The notes: a model not told the origin generated them from the sequence alone. A stretch of DNA of 64,000 nt from Liopterus haemorrhoidalis (GCA_963971575.1 OZ020623.1:16308980-16372979); one strand, 5' to 3'; shown: positions 33,886 through 45,270, counted from the first letter of the stretch. Program-made: numbers and translations.

Positions 33886-34937
33886 AGGGTTTTGTAGGTA
33901 TGACCAAAAAACCCTTATACCGCCATTTTGTTGTCTGTCTGTCTGTTCGGTAAAAATTGTAGCCAAACGGCTAAACCTAGATAGTTGAAATTTGGCAGGC
34001 TTATACAACTCTTTGACCCGCACATAGAAAAAATACTAAAACATCTAAAAAACATATCCCCCTAAAAATATAAACAAATATATGCTTATCGAAAAAAAAT
34101 ATATTTTTTTACAATTCTGTGTAGGGTATCAAATGAAAGTCCTTGGTAAGTGGATTAACGATCAAAATTTTATTTTTGCAAAATAAATTATTTTAAGGCG
34201 ATTTTTGACAAAATTGTGCAAAAAAAAATTTGTACCACACCCTGTAGCCCAGATGGTTTAAACTAAAAATCTGAAAAAAATCTAAGTAATGTACATTGGT
34301 GTGAACCGGAATAGTACAACAGGAATTTTTGATCAGATTATGTTTTCGGAAAATAACGCATTTTTTGTGTTTTTAAGTAAAATATGTAATATATTTAATC
34401 CGCTATTTAACATAGTTAACGAGTGATCCTGTATAGCACAGTGGTAGCGTTGTTGCTTAGTGAGTTGAAACTACTGTAAGAAACTGTGTTCGAATCCCGT
34501 CAATTTTTATTTTTTTTGTTTTTTTTATTTTATAAGTTTTTTTTTTTGCATTTTTATATTGTTTAAATTATTTTCTCAAAATTCTAGTTATATTTAGGTA
34601 AATGTTGCATTTAATTTTTAAAAGCGTAAATTTAATAACCAGTGGGAAGTGTTGAAATTATAATTTAATTCTATATTTGAAGGTATCAGAGGGCGAGGCT
34701 TATGATTTAAGCAACCAATGGAAGCCATAGGCGCAATTTTCAAAATCTTAATGAACCTTGCTATATAAAAAAAATACTTCACATATTTAGAAACTTAAAT
34801 AATGGTATTAGGCATTCGAATTAAAATTCATAAAAAAATATTTTGACATAAAATTTGTTTTGGCATCCCAAATAATCATCACACAGTTAATAAATACCTG
34901 CGAAACCCTGAAATGTGTGAAAATTCACACTTCACAT
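33886..34937 (+). mobile_element. Helentron-associated element H2
   Basis: Same layout as H1 and similar base by base along most of its length: start AGGGTTTTGTAGGTAT, short (GTCT)4, ATACCTGCGAAACCCT near the end, and the same 16-base palindrome GTGTGAAAATTCACAC. The 3' flank diverges from H1 just after CACTTCACAT, which fixes the right end. A tRNA-like segment with recognisable A and B boxes lies at 34427-34502. Non-autonomous. Confidence 0.75.
34427..34502 (+). repeat. tRNA-like module inside H2
   Basis: TAGCACAGTGG (A-box-like) and TGTTCGAATCCC (B-box-like) are spaced as in a tRNA gene and followed by a T-rich run. The acceptor stem does not pair well, so it is not a functional tRNA. H1 has the matching B box GAGTTCGAATCCTG at 9662 in the same place. 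Confidence 0.55.
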
Positions 34938-34993
34938 AATTTTTTTTAAAATGTTTGTTTTAATACCGATATATTGTATCTTAAAATATTTTT

Positions 34994-35240
34994 GCCAACG
35001 AAGTGGCCGAGCTCATTAAATCACGCTGATAAAAAAAGACTTAATTGTGATGTAGCTGGTTCAATTCCCCGTTAGTTATATTATTCAGATGGGAATAATT
35101 TGTTAACATTACTGCCATTTTCACAATCATTCACCTCTCATCCAGGTGTAGGAGCTCGCTCCCTGGCATCGGTGATTAGCCTCGTTGCAGAAATAGACCG
35201 ATATAAAATAAATAAAAATATATATATATATATATATATA
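34994..35240 (+). mobile_element. tRNA-derived SINE candidate
   Basis: The head (34994-35078) has the class II tRNA A box GTGGCCGAGCTCATTAAATC and a B box GGTTCAATTCC spaced for a long variable arm, as in tRNA-Ser or Leu. It is followed by a 120-base unrelated body (TCATCCAGGTGTAGGAGCTC...) and an A/T tail AAATAAATAAAAATATATAT. The stems are decayed. No target duplication could be fixed. Confidence 0.6.
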
Positions 35241-35389
35241 TTTTCATCAGTATAGCGCATCCAAGTAATAATTAAGTCGATTAAATAATTAAATCATAAA
35301 TCTTAAATTTATATTTATAAAAAAGTCTACATCTTTTTGTTATTTATTATTTTGGGCCACATATTTGGTTTCTACACGTTTCAGAAGTA

Positions 35390-35660
35390 GATGTTTTTAA
35401 GTCGATTATATAGATCAGGAAAAGAATAGGACCTAGAATACAACCTTGTGGAACTCCACTTAGGACAGGATGTAACTTTGACAAGGATTCACCAACGCAA
35501 ATCTGGATAGACATATCAAATAAAAATGCTTTAATCCAGCAATGAATCTTACCCCGAATGTCGTAATATTCCTTGGAATCTTTTGTAACATGGAGCCTGG
35601 CGTTGTCATGGAGAAAGATGTCTTTGCTTTGATTTGAGTTATCGCCATTTTAATTATTTC
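35390..35660 (-). pseudogene. Non-LTR reverse transcriptase fragment joined to mariner-like sequence
   Basis: The minus strand reads YYDIRGKIHCWIKAFLFD and then SKLHPVLSGVPQGCILGPIL, which is reverse transcriptase blocks 3 to 4. The bases just before it (35585-35640) read DIFLHDNARLHVTK, the second catalytic block of a mariner transposase. The two parts are in the same frame at the joint. Both are short and inactive. Confidence 0.7.
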
Positions 35661-36077
35661 TGTGGATTTTTCATCAGAACTAAAAATCGATGCAAGTTCA
35701 TTAATTAAATACCTACATATCTAGTCTTCAAACTTTTTATTGCTGTGGATAAATTTGGAGTTAAACATAAAAATCTAATAAAAATTCAAATGATTCTGTC
35801 CATAAACTAAATTCAGTGATGCGGCACGTCGTTAATTATTTGCCGAATAACTAGATGGCTCTAGTATACATATTTGCATTACAAATTTCGTGCTTTAATG
35901 TCATTTCTCGTTGTTGTTAACTCAAGTTAGCCCCACGTTTAGAAACTAGAACTAGCTCAGTATTACCAACCGCTGAATGTTAATTACACTAGAATTAAAT
36001 TTAAAAAATAACTCTACCCTCAGGGGCGCCAATGATATGTGAGTTGACTTTGGCGGAACCCCTGAAAACGTTGAATA
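35661..36077. other. No recognised feature
   Basis: AT-rich interval before the F1-B mariner, with no supported frame. Confidence 0.4.
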
Positions 36078-37226
36078 CGAGGGGAATACCTTTTATGTAT
36101 TTATAAACGACCACTAGATGGCAATATTGAAATGTGTCATTACTATATTCATAAAATTGGACATTTGTTATTGTGAAATCAGTGGCAGGTTATAAATTGA
36201 CCGAGTAATTTGTTAACAGTGAGAGTTAAAAAAAACAAGTTTGTGAAAAAATGGATATTACTCGTGAAGGTTTTCTTTGGATGATTTTTTACGACTTTAA
36301 AAAAGGTCTAACTCAACAACAATGCATAGATTCGCTTCGTTCAACTTTATTAATGAAGATATTTATTATTATTAATGAAGCACCATTAGAAAAGACTGTT
36401 TACAATTGGTTTGCAGATTTTCGTCCTGGTCGTGCATCCTTTTGGCATATCGCAGATTGCAATACATTCGATTTTGCATGAATATTTAGCTGTGAAAAAT
36501 ATCTGGTCCCGATGGATTCCGCATAATTTGACCGAAGCTCAAAAAAAGGCTCTTGTTGATTGATGTAAGGAAATGCTAAAAAAATCAACCTAGGCACTGC
36601 AAAATCCATATACAACACCGTTACAAGTGACGAAACTTGGATTTATTCACATGAACCGGAAACTAAGGAACAATCCACTGTTTGGTTCTTCCAAGATGAA
36701 CCGAAATCCACAAAAGTTGTTCGATCACGAAGCACTTCCAAAAAAATGATCGCTTGTGCTTTCGGTTGTACTAGACATATCGCAACCATTCCTTTAGAGG
36801 ATCGGAGAACAGTTAATGCTGAATGGTGTACAATAATTTGTTTGCCAGAAGTCATCGACAAAATCAGGAAAAACATTCTTCATCATGTCAATGCAAGCTC
36901 CTTTACAGCACGTCAAACAATTGATTATTTGAAGGAGAACAACATCGAATTAAGGTATCATTGCCCGTATTCGCCTGATTTATCCGGACGACTTTTTTGT
37001 TCCCCAATGTCCAACAAAAAATGCGTGACAGCGATTTTCATCACCCAAGAAGCTTTGAAAGCCAAGTTTTTGAGATGGAAAAAATGTTTCGAGAATTGGT
37101 TTGAACGCATGCAAAAGTGTACAAATCTTAAAGGCGAATAATTTTAAAAGCAATAAAACAGTTTGTTCAAAAAAAAAAAAAGTTTTTCTTTTTTATTTTT
37201 TCTAAAAACTTAAAAGGTAGCCCTCG
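36078..37226 (+). pseudogene. mariner transposase copy F1-B, both ends present
   Basis: The element spans 1149 bp between TA dinucleotides, with ends CGAGGGGAATACCTTTTATG and the complement of CGAGGGCTACCTTTTAAG. The ATG at 36251 starts MDITREGFLWMIFYDFKKGL. The DNA-binding helix follows, then a deletion after GRAS and frameshifts. The first catalytic Asp survives (TSDETWIY, near 36635), the second is Val (HHVNASSFTARQT), and the third block is shifted. The C-terminus ends FENWFERMQKCTNLKGE at 37138. This is the most complete F1 copy in the window. Confidence 0.9.
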
Positions 37227-37769
37227 TACCACTGGCGTATACCTACAAAACCGTTTATAACAAAAAAAAGTGTCACCACACAAGAAATCTGCTTGGGGCG
37301 CGAAATTATTTGGTCCGGCCCTGGACGCACAGTTTGCATCCCTCCTTGCAATACCCCTGCTTGTCTTTTATTCATTACTTGTAAATAAAACTATTGTAAT
37401 TTGTTTAAATCTTAACTTGGTTCGTTAGTAGGTTAAGTTTACAGATAAAAATTACGTTTTTTTGCACAATTCGTTTTAAGTATCGTACATTTGTTTAAAG
37501 GAACTTTAAAGGGGATTGTTAAATTGGACATTTTACACGTAAAAAGTATTTTATTTAATTTGTTTTAATTTTTCACCAAGGAAATGTGATAATTTTTCTT
37601 TGTTTTAGAATTCTTTCCTTTACTTTACTAAATTAAAAACAGTAACAGGAAAAAAACATAACAAAATGCTCTACTAATTTATTGAAAAAAAAGTTGTATA
37701 CTCGTATTTAAGTCAAATGGCAACATCTTATGGTGGGTTTACAACAGGCTAGTGAACAGAACAACTTCT
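37227..37769. other. No recognised feature
   Basis: AT-rich interval leading to the R1-like insertion target. No supported frames. Confidence 0.4.
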
Positions 37770-37781
37770 AGGTCTAGTAAC

Positions 37782-39558
37782 GGGTATCTTTAATGAACTT
37801 CTTAGGCAACAAATATTTCCGGAAGAATGGAAGATCGCGAATGTAATTCTGCTACCGAAGCAGGAAAGAAACCCGGAAGATCTAGACTCCTACAGACCCA
37901 TCTGTCTTCTAAATACACTCAGTAAGGTATACGAGGCATTAATTCGAGACCGGCTTGAGAAGGAGATCGAAGCCAAACATGGGTTATCAGACCTACAATT
38001 TGGTTTCAGGAAAAATAGGTCTACAACTCATGCTATACTGATGGTCTTCGATGCACCTCGAGAAAAACATGCGAAATGGCAGGTCCTCGTCACACTCGAT
38101 GTTAAAAACGCCTTTAATACGGCAAACTGGGCACTAATCATGAAAAAACTTAGGTAGCCCGAAATCTCAGAATACCTCATTAGAATAATAAACAACTACT
38201 TGCGAAATCGGCACATAATAGCAACTGGGATTAAGAGGCCATGGAAAATTGCGTCCTATAGGGATCGGTTCTTGGGCCGACTCTATGGAACATATTATAC
38301 GACGACGTCCTACGCCTGAGACTCGAAGGGGACATGATGTGCATTGGGTTCGCAGATGATCTTGCGATTGTAAGCACGGCAAACTACCCAGACGAACTGG
38401 TAAACCAGACAAACGCCAATCTGAGGAGGATAAACAACTGGATCAAGAAACACCAACTACAATTGGCCCCGGACAAAACAGAGGCTGTGATCCTATGCGG
38501 GAAACGAAACAGAGATGGAGTGAATTTTCGCAGAGAAAACACAAACATCATACCTGGCAAAAGCCTCAAATACCTTGGAGTCACGTTTGGTGCAAACGGT
38601 AGTTTCATGGAGCATATTATAAATGCTACAAATAAAGCCGAAGAAAAAGCTGGCAAACTAAGGCGTTTGATGCCTAACATCGGGGGAGCAAGTAGCAATA
38701 AGAGAAGGGTGCTACTGGGTGTCGTGCAATCGATCATGTTGTACGGGGTGCCTATATGGTATCCACAACTTCAGTGCGCCAAATACAGAACAATGCTGGA
38801 AAAGGGACAAAGAAAAGCTCTGATTGGTGTAGCTTCTTCATACCGGACTGTCTCAACAGCAGCACTGCAGGTGATAACTGACACATTTTCGCTTCACCTC
38901 CTAGCAGGTGATCTACGAAAAAGGAGGAAGCGTGACTAGAAAATAAATAAGAGCAAACGTCATGACGAAATGGCAATCCGAGTGGCAAAATTCTACAACC
39001 GGACAGTGGACACGAACACTCATCCCAGATGTTAGGACATGGAGTGCGCCTGTAAGCATAAGCGTCTAGGATACTTTGTTACGCAAGCACTTACCGGACA
39101 TGGCTCGTTTAGGTCGTACACTAGGAAAATTAAGTTATCTGCGTGTACTGTGGTGATACAGATACACCAGAACACACAATCTTCATATGTGGCAGGTGGC
39201 ATAGGGAACGGGAAGCAGTAAGTCTGGAGATCGGCGAAGACCTAACCTAAGAAACCTTGTACCCAAGATGGTTCAGGACAAGGAGACATGGGAGTATATA
39301 TGGAGAATGCTGCATAACATCATGCAGAAGAAGGAACTGGAGGAGCGCATCCGCCAGGCATCGGAAAAAACATAACAACGTGAGAACTATTACTTTGTCT
39401 GCAGTCAAGACGCAATGTCTTCCAACAGTTCCTTGATTGCAAACTAGAGGCACAAGCAGGTGGTTTTAGTCGGTAGGCCAAACAGAGAATCCGACACTAC
39501 CGGAGAGGGATTTTTTTCTCGGTTCCGGTGTCTATAAAAGATTTCCCCTGGAAAAAAA
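37782..39558 (+). mobile_element. R1-clade non-LTR retrotransposon, 5'-truncated
   Basis: Flanked by the 12-bp duplication AGGTCTAGTAAC (37770-37781, 39559-39570) with a short A tail. Frames give reverse transcriptase blocks: VILLPKQERNPEDLDSYRPI, LSDLQFGFRKNRSTTHAIL, LVTLDVKNAFNTANW, then (38334-38939) IGFADDLAIVSTA with the FADD active site and LKYLGVTFG. Near 39150-39190 a shifted frame reads CVYCGDTDTPEHTIFICGRW, the C-terminal CCHC knuckle of R1-type proteins. One stop near 38156 and several frameshifts inactivate it. The endonuclease half is missing through truncation. Confidence 0.9.
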
Positions 39559-39572
39559 AGGTCTAGTAACTA

Positions 39573-39683
39573 GCTAGCCATTTTTTAACGGCAGCAATAT
39601 TTACAGGACTAACTGTTTCACGGAGCCTTACTGGACGAGGATGATCATCTAGGTCAATAATTTCTCTTTGAAATGGTTTATAC
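39573..39683 (-). pseudogene. mariner fragment F4-C
   Basis: The reverse complement matches 11830-11930 of F4-A closely (CTAGATGATCATCCTCGTCC, GTGAAACAGTTAGTCCTGTA, AATATTGCTGCCGTTAAAAA). It covers the end of the DNA-binding domain only and is truncated on both sides. Confidence 0.8.
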
Positions 39684-39808
39684 CAGGGGTGTCCAACCTT
39701 TTAGCTTCCCTGGGCCACATTATAAAAAAACAAGTTGTTTTGGGCCGCACATAAAAAAACAAGTTGGTTTGGGCCTCACATAAAATAATACTAATACTAA
39801 TTAATATA
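39684..39808. mobile_element. hAT transposon end fragment
   Basis: CAGGGGTGTCCAACCTTTTA at 39684 followed by CCTGGGCCACATTATAAAAA and two further GGGCC-CACATAAAA repeats is typical of hAT termini. The DD41D element interrupts it at a TA (39807-39808). The opposite end was not found after 41103. Confidence 0.55.
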
Positions 39809-41100
39809 CAAGGTGTCTCAAAAGAAATTTTATATTTAGTGGATCGATTAAAAAAAAAGTAAGCCGTATATAGAAAAAATGTTTATTAATTATTAAAATA
39901 CACTTTTTGGGGATTTATTTCTTAAAAATAATATCGTCTAAATGTTGACCCTCGCGTTCTCGGCACTCATTTAATCGAACAGTAAAATTACTTATGTCGT
40001 CTCGGCAGGTGGACTCAGGGATGGCTGCCATTTCATGACGGATATTTTCTTTCAAATGCGCCAGTGAAGTCGGTTTATTGGCTTAAACTTTAGATTTAAG
40101 ATAACCCCATAGGAAAAAGTCCATAGGAGTTAAATCTGGACTGCGTGGAGGCCAATTTATGTCACCTCTCCAATTTATTTCACGAACACGTGGCAGAGAC
40201 ATATTGGACGTGTGTGAAGTTGCTCCGTCCTGTTGGAACCATGTTCTTTGGTTATAGCCAGGAAAGTTTTGCAGTTCAGGTACCAAGAAGTTGTCTAACA
40301 TCTCCACATAACGCTCTGAATTCACTGTAACTGCACGCCCCCTTTCGTCTTCAAAAAAGTAAGGGCCGATAATTCCTCGCGCCGACATCGCAGCCCATAC
40401 GGTCACTTTAGGCGAATGTAGGGGGTTTCTGATGTTTGCGTTTCGGATTCGTTGCACTCCAGTAGCGGCAGTTCTGCTTATTTACGTGGCCATTAAGATG
40501 AAAATGAGCTTCATTCGAAAACAAAATGTTGGTAAACGTTGAAAATCGCTCAATCACCTGATTTACGAAATTAAGCCTCTAACTGGCATCTTGGGGCTTT
40601 AATTCTTGCACCAATTGAATTTTGTAGGGGTGCAGCTTTAGGTCTTTGTGCATAATGCGATGTAATGATGATCTATGCACATTTAAGCACTTGCGCGCTT
40701 CCAAATTGAAAGGTTCGGGTCGTCACGAACAGACTGATTAACATTCTTCACGTTTTCTACCGTTCTTGATGACCTAGGTCGCCCGGATTTTGATTTATCC
40801 AGCGTTGTACCAGTCTCTTCAAACCTTTTAACCCAATGTCGAATGAGAGGAATGCTTGGCGCATCATTTAAGTGGCGAAAACCTCGAATACTGCAGAATT
40901 TTATACGCGCTACAGTCGCCGAATCACCGTTTTTGTAAAACTCTCGCACGCATAACGCGTGGTCTGCTCCCGAAAAACGCTCCATAGCGACTGAATTCCC
41001 AAGAGCCAGGCTACCGATTGACATAACCCCCGCGCCCCTCGGATACGTTGCGTTCACGCAGTAAGCTAAATAAATATAAAATTTCTTTTGAGACACCTTG
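39809..41100 (-). mobile_element. DD41D IS630-Tc1-mariner element, copy 1
   Basis: Ends CAAGGTGTCTCAAAAGAAAT and its complement, with TA on each side, span 1292 bp. The minus strand encodes a DUF4817-type N-terminal helix-turn-helix (CVREFYKNGDSATVARIKFC), FSNEAHFHLNGHVNKQ-like first catalytic region, TVWAAMSARGIIGPYFFEDE, WFQQDGATSHTSN (second Asp) and PPRSPDLTPMDFFLWGYLKS (third Asp). With the short gap filled from copy 2 the last two Asp are 41 residues apart. A 1-base deletion near 40686 and a deletion of about 24 bases near 40172 break the frame. Confidence 0.88.
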
Positions 41101-41289
41101 TATTATATAGTTTGAGAATGATTTTATGATTCTCTCTAAAGAACGCATTAAATTAAAAAATACATCGCTTATTAGTAGCAAGTGGAAATTGTATTTGTAG
41201 TGTTATTAATGGTACTTGTAATCGCAGTCTTATAAAGTTTGTAAGTTAACGATTTTTCGTTGGACCGCGGATTGAACAAGCCTAGTTTA
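41101..41289. other. No recognised feature
   Basis: Short AT-rich interval between the DD41D element and a mariner fragment. Confidence 0.35.
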
Positions 41290-41515
41290 TACCATTGAAA
41301 CACTGCTCCGACTTGGTCAATTCTCAGAAAAAATAAACATTTCGGAGATACACTCTTCCGCAGACAAACCACGTTTGAAATTGTTCAAAATTATCGTACG
41401 ATGATCTCGTCGCGTTAACTCACTCGTGTTGATAAGTTTTCAATTGTACTGCAAAAAAATAGACGGACTAAAATTTATTTCTCAGTGTATCTATTATGTT
41501 TTGAGTGGTCTATGT

Positions 41516-41745
41516 CAGGGGTCGGCAAGACGGCGCCCTCGGTGAGATTTTTATGCGCCCTCGCTATCAAGACATGCACATACTGGGCCCTATTGGCATC
41601 TATTGGTGATTCGACTTCAGCGATCAGTACTAGATTAGACGACCTTGCGAACCACGAGTGTTTACATATTTTACGTTTTTATGCGCCCTCAATAACATTT
41701 GAATTTAAATCGCGCCCTTATTGACAAAAAGGTTGCTGACCCCTG
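41516..41745. mobile_element. hAT MITE, 230 bp, perfect 8-bp target duplication
   Basis: Ends CAGGGGTCGGCAA and TTGCTGACCCCTG, flanked by GTCTATGT at 41508-41515 and 41746-41753. The interior repeats the phrase ATGCGCCCTC. The uninterrupted host sequence is seen at 42610. No protein. Confidence 0.92.
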
Positions 41746-41773
41746 GTCTATGTAATGATGTAAGAATAAACTT

Positions 41774-42447
41774 TCTTCCCGACCCCTATAGAATTTACCA
41801 ATTCTAAAACCAATTTTGACTACAGAAAGTTAACATTCTAACACAAGAGTTTAAACATTTGAGTATTAATTTTTTCCATGCAAAACCATTTCATCAATCT
41901 ATATCAATTTTAATCCAATGGATTTGTCGATTGATTAGACCTGGATATTTTTGGATGAGAAAAGAAAATTTTGCTATATTAATTGCAAAAAATAGTATTG
42001 AGTGATATGGAAAATCGTTTCTCCACGACCACTATAGAATTTAACAATTCTAAAACCAATTTTGACTACAGAAAGTTAACATTCTAACACAAGAGTTGGA
42101 ATGTTATTCTAAAGCACTTATCTTCTTATGCATTTTGCGTGTATTTCATTCCATCACTTGTTATGGAATAACTATCCTATGCTTATTGTCATTTGTTTTT
42201 GTAGGGTTACATTAAAATATATGCAATGTTTACATTAAATAAATGCAACATAACTTCCTAAAAAGTACTAAAAAAGTGGCTGATGTGCGGCAAATTAAAT
42301 TAAAATTAAACAAATAATAAAGAAAAAAATAAGTTTAATTAATTTATTAATTTGTTATGTAATATAAATTATTTGTTAAGATAAAATGTTTGTTAAAATA
42401 ATTATTTGTTATTTTTTTTTTCTTTCTGGTGGTCGTGGAGAAAGTAG
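41774..42447. repeat. Inverted-repeat element with an internal duplication
   Basis: The left end CTTTCTTCCCGACCCCTATA faces the right end GGTGGTCGTGGAGAAAG. A second left-type end, TTTCTCCACGACCACTATAG, lies at about 42018. About 85 bases after each left-type end are shared (AGAATTTACCAATTCTAAAA, CTACAGAAAGTTAACATTCT). Probably a non-autonomous element inserted in a relative of itself. Confidence 0.5.
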
Positions 42448-42456
42448 GGTCTGTGA

Positions 42457-42572
42457 CTCGGTTGGAAGAGAAAATTCGATGCTCGTGGTTCCTCGTGCTC
42501 GCTTGTGGCTCGCGCTCGCGTATGCCACTCGCATCGAATGTTCCACTCGCATCAAATTTTCTCATTCCAACC
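42457..42572. repeat. Short foldback repeat, GC-richer
   Basis: GGTTGGAAGAGAAAATTCGA and the complement of its right half (TCAAATTTTCTCATTCCAACC) pair. The middle contains repeated CTCGTG, CTCGC and CACTCGCATC words. About 116 bases; no clear target duplication. Confidence 0.5.
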
Positions 42573-42703
42573 TTGTTACAGAATTATACTATTCTCAGTG
42601 TATCTATAATGTTTTGAATGGTCTATGTAATGATGTAAGAATAAACATTCTATATTTATTTATACAACTGTATCTCAAAACTTTTCTAGTGCCCTACGTA
42701 TTT

Positions 42704-43195
42704 AAGTTGATCGTTATTACGATCTGTCAATCAACAGACTTTAAAAAACTGAACTTTACATTGCTTTCTTTATTTTACAATTGATTTGTTAATAACATCT
42801 AATTAGCGTAATAAAACCATTTAAATTTAATTTAACCGCAAATATTTTCAGAGCTGTTAGAGTAAAACTTTCCTCTTTTTCTGTGGTAAGATATCGGTAA
42901 ATGGTAAAAATCACAGTGAGAGCTGTAGATAAATTTAGCACAGCTAACAGCAGTGGAACGTTGCGACTTTAAATCCGTGTGGCCGCCTAAAATAACATCC
43001 TAAAATAGCAAGAATTTAAGGTGGAAGGCACTCGATGGACTACGATAAACACTGCAAGTGAAAATATAAAGTAGATTAGTATTGGTGTCACTGGGTTATT
43101 TTATCAATTTTATAGATATTATGTAAAATCAGTAAAGTCAAAAGCAGAGCATAAGCGCATGGCCAGTCTAGGAACTTAAGCTGATCCTCTAATAT
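42704..43195. other. No recognised feature
   Basis: AT-rich interval between mariner copies, without supported frames. Confidence 0.4.
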
Positions 43196-43573
43196 GAGCA
43201 GGTTGTATTGAAAGTCGCTGTCTTCTTACGTTTTTTTTTTTTTTTTTTTGAGAAATTATCAATAACAAAATGCATGAATACATTATTCAAAGTATTTGCC
43301 CTCGGATGCTATGATTTTTTCCCACTTTTCTGGCAAAAGTTGAATCCACAACGAAATAATGATCTGTCTTTTGAGCCAATATGTATCTTCCAAATCGTGT
43401 TGTATCGATCGGAGCAGATGGTAATCGCTTGGAGCTAGGTCTAGGGAATATGCTAGGTGTGGAACAATTTCTCATTTGAGATCCAGTGATTTACGGTTAT
43501 AACAACTTGGGACCGAGCATTATCATTGAAAAGAATATCTTTTCGACATTTTGATGTTATTGATGGTCGTTTT

Positions 43574-43829
43574 GGACAGCCAGGTACTGTCGAACACATT
43601 TTATTCAACTGCCCAACAATTATCAACACTTCTTCAAATTGTACCGAGAACTTGGAAAAACATATGAGGCACCATTATTCATAAAAACTATTTTAACACG
43701 ACTAACTCCTAAAATATACAGCACAAACCTACTCTACTTACATACCATAAATAAAAATTTGTAATTAATAATGCAGCTAAGTACTAGCAGAATGGGAAAC
43801 CCAAGCCAACAAATATAAAAGAAGAGGAG
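43574..43829 (+). mobile_element. 3' tail of an I-like non-LTR retrotransposon
   Basis: Flanked by GGTCGTTTT at 43565-43573 and 43830-43838 (9-bp duplication). The first codons read GQPGTVEHILFNCPTII, the C-terminal H-x4-C part of a CCHC knuckle, then a stop and a short 3' region without a long poly(A). Severely 5'-truncated: only 256 bases inserted. Confidence 0.78.
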
Positions 43830-44655
43830 GGTCGTTTTCGAATCAAATTATCATTCAAACGCTCCAATTGTTGTCGAAAACTTTCGGTGATGATTGTATT
43901 CTTTGGTTTTAACAGCTCATAATACAGGACACCCTCCATATCCCACCAAGTAGAGAGCATTGTGACCATGGATGTTTCGATTTGGTGTTGAGGTTGATAG
44001 TTGCCCAGTATCAACCCATGATGTCGTGCGTTTTGGGTTGTCAAAATAGATCGATTTTTCATTTCCGGTCACGATACACCACAAGAAACTCTTTTATGCC
44101 GTTCAAGAAAAGAAATCGAGACGTTTAAAAAATTAGCAGTGGCATTTTCGGTCCATTAATGTGGTAGCCATCTCCCTTCTTTTTGGATCTTTTCCATGGC
44201 TTGTAAACTTCGTGAAATGGTTGATTTATCGACTGCGAGTTGTTGGGCCAATTGAGTGTTGAGCAGGGTTTTCTTCCAATAGAGATTGTAGTTGCTCATC
44301 TTCGAACTTTTTCAGTTGACTTGGCTGCTGTTTGCCGTGAACGTCACAATCACCACTATTGAATCACCGAAACCAATATCTACATATTGTTTCCGATGGA
44401 GCACATTCACCATAAGTTTTCACAAGTAGTCAATGAGCGATTATAACACAGGACGAATGCCTTGACGCAACTATTAATGAATTACAAAAAGCAGTGACAA
44501 CCATCTCAAATGGCTCAAAATGTGGAATATTTTGCTTCACACTGATAAATGCGAATGTAAAATATTTTCACTCAAGAGAATCACATCCACAACAGATTCG
44601 AATAAACGAACAACTAATATGTTGGAACTCAACAACAGTACGATACCTAGGAGTG

Positions 44656-44825
44656 TGTGGCAACCGTAGCGATTCTCCATGTAAACATCACAGACTACTG
44701 TGATCAGATAAATTAATTTGAATCACAACTATCAAATAAAATAATAATTCAATTGTCTTTTAAAGAAATCAATAAAAACGTTTTTTACACAAAACTGCGT
44801 AACTTATTTGCACCAAATACCCACA
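44656..44825. mobile_element. Probable solo LTR, 170 bp, inside the Jockey copy
   Basis: Begins TGTGGCAACC and ends AATACCCACA (TG...CA with a 5-bp inverted end) and is flanked by AGTG on both sides (44652-44655, 44826-44829). It contains AATAAA-type polyadenylation signals. Removing it with one AGTG restores the Jockey reading YLGV-H-L-D. No internal region is present, as expected after LTR recombination. The parent family is unknown. Confidence 0.6.
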
Positions 44826-45270
44826 AGTGCATCTCGACGCGCATGGCTTTCATGGACATCTCATATGAAAATGAAACTTCAGCTTGCTCATCAAAGACTA
44901 CATCAGCTCTTCTCCTTGATTAACAGAAAATCGAAGCTCAAAGTAAAATGCGCCTGGCTTCTTTATAAATCGCTAATTCAACCACTGTTTATGTACGCTT
45001 GCGAAGTCTGAGGAAATACCTCCAAAACCAATATCCTCAAACTACAAGCGCTGCAAAACCAAATTCTAAGAATAACCGTCAACGCCCCATGGTTCATCTG
45101 GAATGATCAACTTCACCAGGAATTAAATACTCCACTATAGAATTATTTTTTAGAAAATTAACCAAACGTTTTATAAACAATATAAAAAATTGTGAAGGTG
45201 CGATAACCTACAACATTGACCAAAAATGTATACACATTAGACTGAAAAGACAATTACCTCAAGACATGTA

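Larger units (their letters stand above)
41290..42703 (-). pseudogene. mariner F4-E 5' part, broken by three inserts
   Basis: The minus strand matches the F4 start: terminal region at 42600-42703 (CTCAAAACTTTTCTAGTGCC... toward TACGTA), the spacer at 41755-41775, then codons resembling TTAACGCGACGAGATCATCG, AACGTGGTTTGTCTGCGGAA and GACCAAGTCGGAGCAGTGTT near 41300-41430. Inserts are the hAT MITE at 41516-41745, an inverted-repeat element at 41774-42447 and a foldback at 42457-42572. Everything after the DNA-binding domain is missing. Confidence 0.65.

Noticed and set aside
34994..35078. Functional tRNA-Ser/Leu gene
   Set aside because: Acceptor and T stems do not pair, and it continues into a SINE-like body and A/T tail.
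38384..38737. 117-codon minus-strand frame, Leu/Pro-rich
   Set aside because: Antisense to the R1 reverse transcriptase, which carries the conserved motifs.
41485..41724. 79-codon plus-strand frame
   Set aside because: Falls across a hAT MITE and its target site, so it cannot be a conserved protein.
42386..42784. 132-codon plus-strand frame
   Set aside because: Spans the ends of three different repeats and has no domain.
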